This document shows positions 1 to 6,034 of a stretch of DNA of 8,311 nucleotides, piece after piece. A model generated the notes under the pieces. The model was not told the origin of the DNA, searched no databases, and worked only from the letters and a program-made list of their open reading frames with translations. The position numbers and the translations under genes were made by a program. How positions within the stretch are numbered: position 1 is the stretch's first letter; the number at the start of each line of letters is the position of its first letter. Origin of the DNA: Beijerinckiaceae bacterium (GTDB lineage: Bacteria; Pseudomonadota; Alphaproteobacteria; Rhizobiales; Beijerinckiaceae); NCBI GenBank assembly GCA_947455285.1, contig CANGOK010000145.1, positions 1 through 8,311 on the forward strand. Direction: 5' to 3'.

Positions 1-361
1 CAGCCTCGAGACCATCGGCGACCTGCCGGGCCTCGACGAGCTGAAGGCCGCCGGCATGTTCGACGGCCGTCTGCCCGAAGGCTTCGGCGTGCCTCAGCCG
101 CGCGATGGCGTGGAGCTGACCGAGGATGAGGATCCCTTGGAGGACGGCGCCACCGACCTCTTCGAAGAGCAGCACCTTGCTTCGGTTGATGGGGAAGAGG
201 CCGCTACCGAGGTGATGGCTGAGGTCGAGGCCGAGGTTGAAGCTTTGGTTGAGGCGGAGCTGGAGGCGGAAGTTGAGGCTGAAGCGGAATTTGATGCTGA
301 AGGGGCGGGCGTGACCGAAGTTGCGTCTGCTCCTGAGACGGAAAATCGCGAGAACGACTGA
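1..361 (+). CDS. scpB: Segregation and condensation protein B, C-terminal part (5' end outside window)
   Basis: The reading frame is open from base 2 and ends at TGA 359-361, giving 119 visible codons. The first residues (SLETIGDLPGLDELKAAGMF) match the end of the second winged-helix domain of ScpB, where 'DLPGLxELKAAG' is typical. ScpB is the kleisin-partner subunit of the SMC-ScpA-ScpB complex, which organises and segregates the chromosome in the cytoplasm. The immediate neighbour tatA supports the call, since scpA-scpB-tatABC is a common order in alphaproteobacteria. After the domain comes a long acidic tail: residues from about base 110 onward are rich in Glu, Asp and Ala, and bases 212-302 encode near-repeats of Glu-Ala/Val-Glu-Ala. 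Such tails are probably disordered and vary between species. The third codon positions in the tail are less GC-rich than in the domain. The family assignment is firm from sequence and context; the role of the tail is unknown. Confidence 0.82.
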   Translation, partial: SLETIGDLPGLDELKAAGMFDGRLPEGFGVPQPRDGVELTEDEDPLEDGATDLFEEQHLASVDGEEAATEVMAEVEAEVEALVEAELEAEVEAEAEFDAEGAGVTEVASAPETENREND

Positions 362-385
362 GACGGCGAGGCTGAGCCGCACCTA

Positions 386-451
386 CGATCAGCGCCCCAC
401 GACCCCCACCCCGTCCGCTGGCGCGGCCGACCCTCCCCACAAGGGGGAGGG
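386..451 (-). repeat. Intergenic palindromic repeat, long form (copy 1)
   Basis: On the + strand this unit has a tail (386-414, containing CACGACCCCCACCCCGT at 398-414), a small hairpin (415-426: CCGC-TGGC-GCGG), and a palindromic core (431-451: CCCTCCCC-ACAAG-GGGGAGGG). The tail matches the reverse complement of 7851-7879 at 28 of 29 positions. Read on the minus strand, bases 438-403 give the G runs GGGG-A-GGG, then a hairpin-containing loop, then GGGG-T-GGGGG. It is paired with an inverted short-form copy at 498-544. There is no T tract after the core, so it is not a classical terminator. No open reading frame or transposase is associated with it. Confidence 0.85.
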
Positions 452-497
452 TAATAAATCGCGCGATCTCAATTGGTTGCGCGCAGCGTCGGCCGCT

Positions 498-544
498 CCC
501 CTCCCCCTTGTGGGGAGGGGTGAGGGGTGGGGGTCGTGAGGCCT
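498..544 (+). repeat. Intergenic palindromic repeat, short form (copy 2), with G-quadruplex motif
   Basis: The core palindrome lies at 498-520 and the tail at 521-544. The unit is the reverse complement of 7912-7958 at 45 of 47 positions. It lacks the inserted hairpin of the long form. On the + strand, bases 512-533 are four G runs (G4, G4, G4, G5) with loops A, TGA and T, a strong candidate intramolecular quadruplex. The same G run at 512-519 can instead pair with the upstream C-rich half of the core. The unit lies about 105 bases before tatA, so it may be in the tatA leader or between scpB and tatA transcripts; no clear promoter was seen in 541-648. Confidence 0.85.
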
Positions 545-648
545 GGGGAGTATATCCGCGCAGCGTTCTTGTTTTTGCCGCGCGGGGCGCTTAGGTTTGA
601 ACCAAATTCTCGTCGCGCTGGGGCAGCTGTGGCGTTCTGGAGGTCAGT

Positions 649-903
649 ATGGGTAGCTTTTCGCTTTGGCACTGGATCGTCGTTGGCGCGATCGTGCTGG
701 TTCTCTTCGGCGGCAAGGGCAAGATTTCCGACCTGATGGGCGACTTCGCCAAGGGCATCAAGTCCTTCAAGAAGGGCCTCGCTGAAGACGAGGAAAAGCC
801 AGCCGAGAAGCCGGCTGAACCCGCCGTCGCGCGCACGCTCGACCACGCGCCGGCCCCGACCGCCGAGGCCGCGCCCGCCGCCGAGCCTCGCAAGGCTGTC
901 TGA
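649..903 (+). CDS. tatA: Sec-independent protein translocase subunit TatA
   Basis: TatA oligomers form the size-variable pore or membrane-weakening patch through which folded proteins with twin-arginine signal peptides cross the inner membrane. The protein is 84 aa, normal for the family. Residues 5-20 form the single short N-terminal membrane helix. A hinge with FGG (20-22) follows, then the amphipathic helix (about 25-45, ending in the 'KGIKSFKKGL' pattern characteristic of TatA). The rest is a Glu/Lys/Pro/Ala-rich, probably disordered tail. The start at ATG 649 has GGAGGT at 639-644, a strong ribosome binding site, although spaced only 4 bases. It is followed by tatB and tatC, so all three Tat components are present. 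The tail overlaps no other gene. Confidence 0.95.
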   Translation: MGSFSLWHWIVVGAIVLVLFGGKGKISDLMGDFAKGIKSFKKGLAEDEEKPAEKPAEPAVARTLDHAPAPTAEAAPAAEPRKAV

Positions 904-919
904 ACCATCATCGGAAGCG

Positions 920-945
920 CGCTGGGGCCGATCTGGCCGCCAGCG
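920..945 (+). other. Strong hairpin in the tatA-tatB gap
   Basis: Bases 920-925 (CGCTGG) pair with 940-945 (CCAGCG), and 926-929 (GGCC) pair with 935-938 (GGCC), leaving G939 as a single bulge and a 5-base loop (GATCT). This gives 10 base pairs, nearly all G-C. No T tract follows, so full intrinsic termination is unlikely. It sits 16 bases after the tatA stop and could protect the 3' end of a processed tatA message or cause partial transcription stop, which would favour TatA over TatB and TatC. The structure is seen; the role is inferred. Confidence 0.5.
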
Positions 946-968
946 TATAAGCGTGTGCATCCAATCCG

Positions 969-1388
969 ATGTTTGACATCGACAGCGGCAAATTACTCAT
1001 CATCGCCATTATCGCGCTAGTCGTGATAGGGCCAAAAGAACTGCCTGGCGTCATGCGTCAGGTAGGGCTCGCGCTCGCCAAGGTGCGACGCATGGCGGGC
1101 GAGTTTCAGGGCCAGTTCATGGAGGCGATGCGCGAGTCCGAACTGGAGGAGCTGAAGAAGGACGTCCAGAAGATGTCTGACACAGCCAATTTCAACTTCG
1201 ATCCGCTGGCCGATGTGAAGGATCAGTTCAACGAGGTGGGCTCATCGCTTGAGAAAACGCTCGCCGCGCCTGTCACGCAGGTCGAGACCGCCGAGCTTTC
1301 CACGCCCGAGGCGACAATAGAGCCGACGCCTGCCGCGCCCGAGCCCGCGCCTGATCATGCGCCCACCAAGACAAGCGGGGCGGCATGA
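969..1388 (+). CDS. tatB: Sec-independent protein translocase subunit TatB
   Basis: TatB forms the substrate-receptor complex with TatC in the inner membrane and recognises twin-arginine signal peptides before TatA is recruited. The protein has 139 aa. It begins MFDIDSGKLL, has one membrane helix at residues 7-20, and then GPKELP at 21-26, the TatB hallmark that separates it from TatA. A long amphipathic, charged helix follows (about 27-75, including 'RRMAGEFQGQFMEAMRE', typical of alphaproteobacterial TatB). The C-terminal 40 residues are rich in Pro, Ala, Thr and Glu. No good ribosome binding site precedes ATG 969, which could keep TatB synthesis below TatA. The stop codon overlaps the tatC start in ATGA, suggesting translational coupling to tatC. 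Confidence 0.94.
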   Translation: MFDIDSGKLLIIAIIALVVIGPKELPGVMRQVGLALAKVRRMAGEFQGQFMEAMRESELEELKKDVQKMSDTANFNFDPLADVKDQFNEVGSSLEKTLAAPVTQVETAELSTPEATIEPTPAAPEPAPDHAPTKTSGAA

Positions 1389-2155
1389 CCGACGCTGATA
1401 TCGAAGCCACGAAGGCGCCCCTTATGGAGCACCTGATCGAGCTGCGCGCGCGGCTCATCAAGGCCGTGGTCGCCTTTCTGGTCGCGTTCGTCGTCTGCTT
1501 TTATTTCTCGCACCACATCTACAATGTGCTGATCGGGCCTTTCGTGAGCGTGGTGGGGCCGGACAAGGCCAAGCTCATCGCGACGCATTTTCTGGAGCAG
1601 TTCTTCACCAATCTGAAGCTCTCCATGTTCGGCGCCGCCTTCATCGCCTTTCCTGTGATCGCGGGTCAGATTTACGCCTTCGTCGCACCGGGCCTCTACA
1701 AGCACGAGCGTCACGCCTTCCTGCCCTATCTCGTCGCCACGCCGTTGTTCTTCGGCCTAGGCGTCGTGCTGGTCTATTTCGGCGTCATGCCGATGCTGAT
1801 CCGTTTTTCGGTGAGCATGCAGCAGATCGGGGAGGCCGGTCAGGCCACGATCGAGCTTCTGCCCAAGGTCAGCGAATATCTGTCGCTGATGATGTCGCTG
1901 GTCTTCGCTTTCGGCATCGCCTTCCAGCTGCCGGTGATCCTTACCCTTCTCGGCCATATTGGCGTCATCGATTCCGACTTTCTGAAACAGAAACGCCGCT
2001 ACGCCATTGTCATCATCACGGTAGTCGCCGCAGTCCTGACCCCGCCTGACGTCATCAGCATGATGGCCCTCGTCCTGCCCATGTTGCTGCTCTATGAGGG
2101 CGCGGTCATTGCGGTTAGCCTCATCGAGAAGAAAGCCGCCAAAGCCTCCGAATGA
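1385..2155 (+). CDS. tatC: Sec-independent protein translocase subunit TatC
   Basis: TatC is the polytopic core of the twin-arginine receptor and directly binds the RR motif of cargo signal peptides. The protein has 256 aa, the usual length, and six predicted membrane helices. Visible conserved features include PLMEHLIELRARL at the cytoplasmic N-terminus (residues 12-24, with the conserved Glu15), FVAPGLYKHER (99-109, with the functionally important Glu108 equivalent to E. coli Glu103), YLSLMMSLVFAFGIAFQLPV (165-184) and LTPPD (218-222). The order and spacing of these match E. coli TatC. ATG 1385 overlaps the tatB stop by 4 bases, and GGGG at 1377-1380 lies 4 bases before the start. Nothing appears truncated. 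Confidence 0.97.
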   Translation: MTDADIEATKAPLMEHLIELRARLIKAVVAFLVAFVVCFYFSHHIYNVLIGPFVSVVGPDKAKLIATHFLEQFFTNLKLSMFGAAFIAFPVIAGQIYAFVAPGLYKHERHAFLPYLVATPLFFGLGVVLVYFGVMPMLIRFSVSMQQIGEAGQATIELLPKVSEYLSLMMSLVFAFGIAFQLPVILTLLGHIGVIDSDFLKQKRRYAIVIITVVAAVLTPPDVISMMALVLPMLLLYEGAVIAVSLIEKKAAKASE

Positions 2156-2182
2156 TCCCGGCGGCCAAGGGGCCGTTGGATC
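2154..2182 (+). other. Hairpin between tatC and the P-type ATPase gene
   Basis: Bases 2154-2158 (GATCC) pair with 2178-2182 (GGATC), and 2162-2166 (CGGCC) pair with 2171-2175 (GGCCG), with a small internal loop (3 and 2 bases) and a 4-base terminal loop. It overlaps the tatC stop codon and ends just before the ribosome binding site of the next gene. There is no T tract. It could lower or uncouple expression of the ATPase gene from the tat genes; this is inferred from position only. Confidence 0.35.
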
Positions 2183-2191
2183 GGGGTGATC

Positions 2192-4738
2192 ATGGGCGAC
2201 GCCCTTACGGGTTTGACGAGCGTTGAGGCGAAGGCGCGGCTGGAAGCCGAGGGAAACAACGAGCCGCCCGCCGCTGATAAGCGCACCCCTTTCAAGATCG
2301 TTTTTGAAGTGCTGCGAGAGCCGATGCTGGCGCTGCTGCTTGCGAGCGGGCTTCTCTATCTGCTGCTGGGCGATCTGAAGGAGGCGGTGATCATCCTCGC
2401 CTTCGCCCTGATCTCCATCGTGATCACCATCGTTCAGGAAACGAGAACGGAGCGCGTGCTTGAAGCGCTGCGCAATCTGTCGAGCCCGCGCGCGCTGGTG
2501 ATCCGCGACGGCAAGCGCCAGCGCATCGCTGGCGTCGAGGTGGCGCGCGGCGATCTGCTTGTGCTGGAGGAGGGCGAGCGCGCGCCCGCCGACAGCCTGC
2601 TCGTGCAATGCCATGACCTGATGGTGGATGAATCCCTGCTCACAGGCGAGGCGGCGCCGGTGCGCAAGCGCGTCGCCCCCGAGGGCGCCGACGTCGAGCC
2701 GCCAAGGCCGGGCGGCGAGGATCAGCCCTATGTCTATTCAGGTTCGCTCATCGTGCGGGGCTCCGCGCTGGCGGAGGTGACGCAGACAGGCGCGCGCACC
2801 GCCATCGGCAGGATCGGCCGCTCGCTCGCCGAGCTTGAACGCGAGCCGCCACGCTTGCAGGCGCAGACGAAGCGCATGGTGCTGCTCTTTTCAGTGATAG
2901 GCGTGAGCTTCAGCGTGATGACCGTTCTGCTCTACGGCTATACGCGGGGCGATTGGTTGCAGGCGGCGCTGGCGGGCATCGCCATCGGCATGTCCATGCT
3001 CCCCTCCGAATTGCCTGTGGTGCTGGTGGTCTTCATGGCCATGGGAGCATGGCGCATCAGCAAGGCGGGCGTGCTGACCCGTCGCGCCGCCGCCATAGAG
3101 GCCCTTGGCTCGGCGACAGTGCTCTGCGCCGACAAGACCGGCACCCTCACTGAAAACCGCATGACCATCGTGGAGCTGCGGCTCGCCAATGGCGAGGTGC
3201 TGCGCCTGACGCCGGGCGGGGAGGCGGTGGCTCAGCCGTTTCATGGCCTCGCACATACGGGCCTTTTGGCGAGCGCGCGCAATCCCGTCGATCCGATGGA
3301 GCGGGCCTTTCATCAATTGTTTCCAGCTGGCGGAGCAGGGCGGGACGGCGACCTGGTGCATCGCTTCGGGCTTCGGCCAGATCTCCTCGCCGTCACCCAT
3401 GTCTGGGCGCTCGATGGCGAGGAGGCCCTGACCGTGGCCGCAAAGGGGGCGCCCGAGGCCATCGCAGAGCTTTGCGGTCTTGAAGAGAAAGACCACGCGC
3501 AAATGCGGGCTGAGGCCGATGAGATGGCGCGTGAGGGGCTGCGCGTGCTGGGTGTCGCGCGGGCGCGCTGGACGGGCGATCTTCCCGGCACGCCGCGCGA
3601 TTTCGCTTTCGACTATCTAGGCCTCGCGGGCCTCGCCGATCCCCTGCGCGAAGGCGTGCGCGAGGCGGTGGCGCAATGCCAGGGGGCGGGGGTCAGGGTC
3701 GTGATGATCACTGGCGATTATCCCACCACCGCCGCCGCCATAGCTCATGAGGCGGGAATAGGGGTAGGGGCTGTGGTCACGGGTGAAGAGCTTGAGGGGA
3801 TGGACGAGGCGGCCCTCGTCGCGCGATTGCCCACCACCCATGTCTTCGCCCGCATTCTGCCCGAGCAGAAGCTGCGGATCGTTCAGGCCTTGAAGGGGCA
3901 GGGCGAAGTGGTCGCCATGACGGGCGACGGGGTCAATGACGCGCCCTCGCTCAAGGCCGCTCATATCGGCGTCGCCATGGGCGGGCGCGGAACCGATGTG
4001 GCGCGCGAGGCCGCCTCGATCGTGCTGCTTGATGATGACTTCCACTCCATCGTGGAGGCGATCCGCCTTGGGCGGCGCATCTATGACAATTTGCGCAAGG
4101 CGGTCAGCTTCATCTTCGCGGTGCATATTCCGGTGGCGGGCCTTGCCGTCTTGCCGCTGCTTTTCGGTCTGCCCGTATTGCTTGGGCCAGTGCATATCGC
4201 CTTCCTGCAACTGGTGATCGACCCTGCTTCATCGCTCGTCTTCGAGGCGGAGCCTGATGAGGCGGATGTGATGCGCCGTCCGCCGCGCGATCCAAAGGCC
4301 TCGTTGTTTTCCTGGGGCCTGCTGGTATGGGCGGCGGTGCAGGGCGTGACTGCATTGGGCGTTGTGGTTGGCGTGTTCTTCATCGCGGTGAGCAGAGACA
4401 TGCCGACGCCGGAAATGCGCGCGTTATGTTTTTTCGCGCTGGTTGTGGCGTTGCTTTGTCTTGTTCTCGTCAATCGCTCGTTCAGCCCGTCTTTGCGCGT
4501 GGCTTTCGCACGCCCAAGTCTCGCCATGGTGATGGTGCTGATTGCGGTGGTCGCTGCGCTCGCGGGGTCGTTGCTCTGGCCCATGGCGAGCGATCTTTTC
4601 CGCTTCGGGCCGCTTCATGCCGACGATTTAATGATTGTGGCTGGCGCCGGATTCGTGATGCTTCTGATATTGGAATTGGTGAAGCGGCTACGCCCTCTGG
4701 CGACCGCGCCGCGAAAGGCTGTTGAACCTCATGGGTGA
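2192..4738 (+). CDS. P2-like cation-translocating P-type ATPase (substrate uncertain)
   Basis: This is an ATP-driven ion pump of the inner membrane with 848 aa and about ten membrane helices, the size of Ca2+/H+-type (P2/P3) pumps. Two helices (about 45-84) precede the actuator domain, and two more (about 229-288) precede the catalytic domain. The phosphorylated aspartate is D314 in DKTGTLT, the nucleotide-domain motif KGAPE is at 418-422, and TGD (507-509) and TGDGVNDAP (577-585) complete the P domain. There is no heavy-metal CXXC domain or CPx motif, so it is not a P1B metal pump. Variant positions: the actuator loop reads TGEA (151-154) instead of TGES; helix M4 has PSELP (271-275) where Ca2+ pumps have PEGLP; M6 reads FLQLVIDP (671-678). 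The ion is therefore not predictable. I prefer ATG 2192, with GGGG at 2183-2186 spaced 5 bases, over GTG 2186. It is 36 bases after tatC. Confidence 0.9.
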   Translation: MGDALTGLTSVEAKARLEAEGNNEPPAADKRTPFKIVFEVLREPMLALLLASGLLYLLLGDLKEAVIILAFALISIVITIVQETRTERVLEALRNLSSPRALVIRDGKRQRIAGVEVARGDLLVLEEGERAPADSLLVQCHDLMVDESLLTGEAAPVRKRVAPEGADVEPPRPGGEDQPYVYSGSLIVRGSALAEVTQTGARTAIGRIGRSLAELEREPPRLQAQTKRMVLLFSVIGVSFSVMTVLLYGYTRGDWLQAALAGIAIGMSMLPSELPVVLVVFMAMGAWRISKAGVLTRRAAAIEALGSATVLCADKTGTLTENRMTIVELRLANGEVLRLTPGGEAVAQPFHGLAHTGLLASARNPVDPMERAFHQLFPAGGAGRDGDLVHRFGLRPDLLAVTHVWALDGEEALTVAAKGAPEAIAELCGLEEKDHAQMRAEADEMAREGLRVLGVARARWTGDLPGTPRDFAFDYLGLAGLADPLREGVREAVAQCQGAGVRVVMITGDYPTTAAAIAHEAGIGVGAVVTGEELEGMDEAALVARLPTTHVFARILPEQKLRIVQALKGQGEVVAMTGDGVNDAPSLKAAHIGVAMGGRGTDVAREAASIVLLDDDFHSIVEAIRLGRRIYDNLRKAVSFIFAVHIPVAGLAVLPLLFGLPVLLGPVHIAFLQLVIDPASSLVFEAEPDEADVMRRPPRDPKASLFSWGLLVWAAVQGVTALGVVVGVFFIAVSRDMPTPEMRALCFFALVVALLCLVLVNRSFSPSLRVAFARPSLAMVMVLIAVVAALAGSLLWPMASDLFRFGPLHADDLMIVAGAGFVMLLILELVKRLRPLATAPRKAVEPHG

Positions 4739-4757
4739 GACATATCAGACCTGCCGC

Positions 4758-5618
4758 ATGAACGCGCGCGACACCATGCTGGCAGTGGCGGTGGCGGCGG
4801 TGTGGGGCGTTAGTTTCGTACCCATCAAATGGGGCGTGATGGAGCTTTCGCCCCTCATGCTCAGCGCCTTCCGTTTCTTCTTCGCAGCCGTGCCGGCGGT
4901 GTTTTTCATCAAGCCGCCAAGCGCGCCGTTTCGGCTTGTCGTCGCCTATGGACTTGCGATCGGGGTGGCGCAATTCGGTCTGCTCTTCATCGCCATCAAT
5001 CTTGGAATGCCGGTCGGCCTTTCCTCGCTGGTGATGCAGCTCCACGCCTTTTTCACCATCTTTCTCGCATGGCTTTTGATGGGCGAGAGCCCCACGCGCG
5101 CGCAGCTCACCGGCGCCGCCATCGCGCTTGCGGGCGTCGCCATGATTGGCAGCCAAAGGCTTGGCGGAGCTGCGATCATCCCCTTCGCCCTGACCATTCT
5201 CGCAGCCTTTTTCTGGGGTGTGGGCAATGTCATCGGCAAGAAGGCGGGGCGGGTGGACATGATGTCCTTCATGGTCTGGTCGAGCGTCGCGGCGCCAGTT
5301 CCGCTTGTCAGTCTGTCGCTGCTGGTCGAGGGGCAGGCGGGCCTTGATGCGCTGCTGCACCCAAGCCTTTTCGGCCTCGCATGCGCGCTGTTTCTCGCCT
5401 ATGCGGCGACGCTATTCGGCTTTGGGATTTGGGCGCGTTTGCTCGCGCGCTATCCTGCCGCGATGGTCGGGCCATTCGCACTGCTGGTGCCGGTCTTTGG
5501 CATGAGCAGCGCAGCCCTGATCTTCGGCGAAAGGGTGAGCCCCCCTGAATGGATGGGCGCGGGGCTCATACTGGTGGGGCTTGCATGGAACGTCATGGGC
5601 GGGCGGTTGCGCCGCTGA
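4758..5618 (+). CDS. eamA: EamA-family drug/metabolite transporter, similar to O-acetylserine/cysteine exporter
   Basis: A 286-aa inner-membrane protein with two tandem EamA repeats and about ten hydrophobic segments. It resembles E. coli EamA (YdeD), which exports O-acetylserine and cysteine, along its length: FRFFFAAVPAVFFI (38-51), AQFGLLFIAINLGMPVGLSS (71-90), HAFFTIFLAWLLMGE (96-110), GFGIWARLLARYPA (221-234) and LLVPVFGMSSAALIFGER (242-259). The beginning MNARDTMLAV lines up with the E. coli start without gaps, so I chose ATG 4758. TTG 4722 and ATG 4731 are in-frame alternatives that would overlap the end of the ATPase gene; 4758 has no clear ribosome binding site, and AAAGG at 4714-4718 lies closer to the upstream starts. 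The gene follows the ATPase closely and may depend on translation from it. The true substrate is inferred from resemblance only. Confidence 0.85.
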   Translation: MNARDTMLAVAVAAVWGVSFVPIKWGVMELSPLMLSAFRFFFAAVPAVFFIKPPSAPFRLVVAYGLAIGVAQFGLLFIAINLGMPVGLSSLVMQLHAFFTIFLAWLLMGESPTRAQLTGAAIALAGVAMIGSQRLGGAAIIPFALTILAAFFWGVGNVIGKKAGRVDMMSFMVWSSVAAPVPLVSLSLLVEGQAGLDALLHPSLFGLACALFLAYAATLFGFGIWARLLARYPAAMVGPFALLVPVFGMSSAALIFGERVSPPEWMGAGLILVGLAWNVMGGRLRR

Positions 5619-5625
5619 CCCATGA

Positions 5626-5805
5626 TCAGTTGCTCATGAGATCCACCAACAATCTGATGAAACTCAGAAAGCCCACCGCCGGGATCACCGTGGTGAAAAG
5701 CAGGGCCAGAAAGAAGGCGAGGGCTGCCTGAAGCGCCGCCCAGGAGATGCGCTCGAATTTGCGCCAACCTGACTCGAAATCGCGGATCCTAACGCCCTGT
5801 GACAC
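5626..5805 (-). CDS. Small single-pass membrane protein, 59 aa, function unknown
   Basis: On the minus strand a GTG start at 5805-5803 opens a 59-codon frame ending at TGA (5628-5626). A GGAG ribosome binding site (complement of 5813-5816) lies 7 bases before the start, and an in-frame stop two codons upstream rules out a longer version. The product starts MSQGVRIRDFESGWRKFERI, a charged segment, then has a hydrophobic stretch at about residues 23-49 (AALQAALAFFLALLFTTVI is its core) and ends RLLVDLMSN. This fits a one-helix inner-membrane protein, or a hairpin broken at Pro42. I do not recognise the family. It is convergent with eamA, whose stop is 7 bases away, and divergent from aspS. The start signal plus a coherent membrane segment make it more likely real than chance, but no homology search was possible. 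Confidence 0.6.
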   Translation of the reverse strand: MSQGVRIRDFESGWRKFERISWAALQAALAFFLALLFTTVIPAVGFLSFIRLLVDLMSN

Positions 5806-5835
5806 GACTCAACTCCAGGTTGTGTTGACCGCGTG

Positions 5836-5863
5836 ATAATTGCAGGCTTGCTTTCCCGTTCAA
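5836..5863 (-). promoter_or_regulatory. Possible weak promoter for the 59-aa membrane protein gene
   Basis: Reading the minus strand, TTGAAC (complement of 5858-5863) and AATTAT (complement of 5836-5841) are 16 bases apart. Each matches the housekeeping consensus at four of six positions. Transcription would begin near 5829, leaving a leader of about 24 bases that includes the GGAG ribosome binding site. In GC-rich DNA this AT-rich patch stands out, but the match is weak. Confidence 0.22.
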
Positions 5864-5947
5864 GTTCTGGCCGGTGGCGTGGTCACTTTTGCACAGGTTA
5901 AACCGTTTCGATTGATGACCTTAGCTCCAGCGTAACCACCCACGGCG

Positions 5948-5996
5948 CCTACCTCTTCCTCCCACCTTCCCCCAAACCCCATTTTCCCCTACACAC
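5948..5996 (-). other. 49-base G-free tract before aspS, with G-quadruplex motif on the minus strand
   Basis: No G occurs on the + strand from 5948 to 5996. The complement therefore has no C and contains the runs GGGG, GGGG, GGGGG and GGG (complement of 5961-5989) with loops AAAAT, TTT and AAGGT. This meets the usual G3+N1-7 rule for a four-run quadruplex. It lies between the two divergent genes and 45 bases before the aspS start. The rest of the 5806-6034 gap shows no convincing aspS promoter, T-box or riboswitch. Confidence 0.55.
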
Positions 5997-6034
5997 GCGC
6001 TCAACCGCGCCTGAAATTGAGTCCCGAGGCCTTC

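Noticed and set aside
431..451. Core palindrome as a Rho-independent terminator of scpB
   Set aside because: The stem is strong but the bases after it (GTAATAAATC) lack a T tract, and the same core occurs in both orientations at two loci.
386..544. Repeat pair as ends of an insertion sequence or a CRISPR array
   Set aside because: Only about 46 bases lie between the cores, there is no transposase, no target duplication was seen, and there are no regularly spaced direct repeats.
469..960. Minus-strand frame of 163 codons across the repeat region and tatA
   Set aside because: It reads through repeat DNA and the complement of tatA; its protein is repetitive Arg/Gly/Pro and no start signal supports it.
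1757..2614. Minus-strand open frame of 285 codons opposite tatC and the ATPase start
   Set aside because: It spans two real genes and their gap, with low-complexity His/Gln/Asp-rich sequence and no recognisable domain.
4482..5360. Long minus-strand open frame of 292 codons opposite the ATPase end and eamA
   Set aside because: It overlaps two well-supported genes; its product is rich in Arg, His, Gln, Asp and Glu, as expected for the reverse complement of GC-rich membrane-protein codons.
5889..5917. TTGCAC and TTGATG with a 17-base spacer as an aspS promoter
   Set aside because: The second element matches the -10 consensus at only two of six positions.
5806..6034. T-box or other riboswitch leader for aspS
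   Set aside because: No specifier-loop or antiterminator-like structure is visible, and the tract before the gene is G-free and poorly able to fold.
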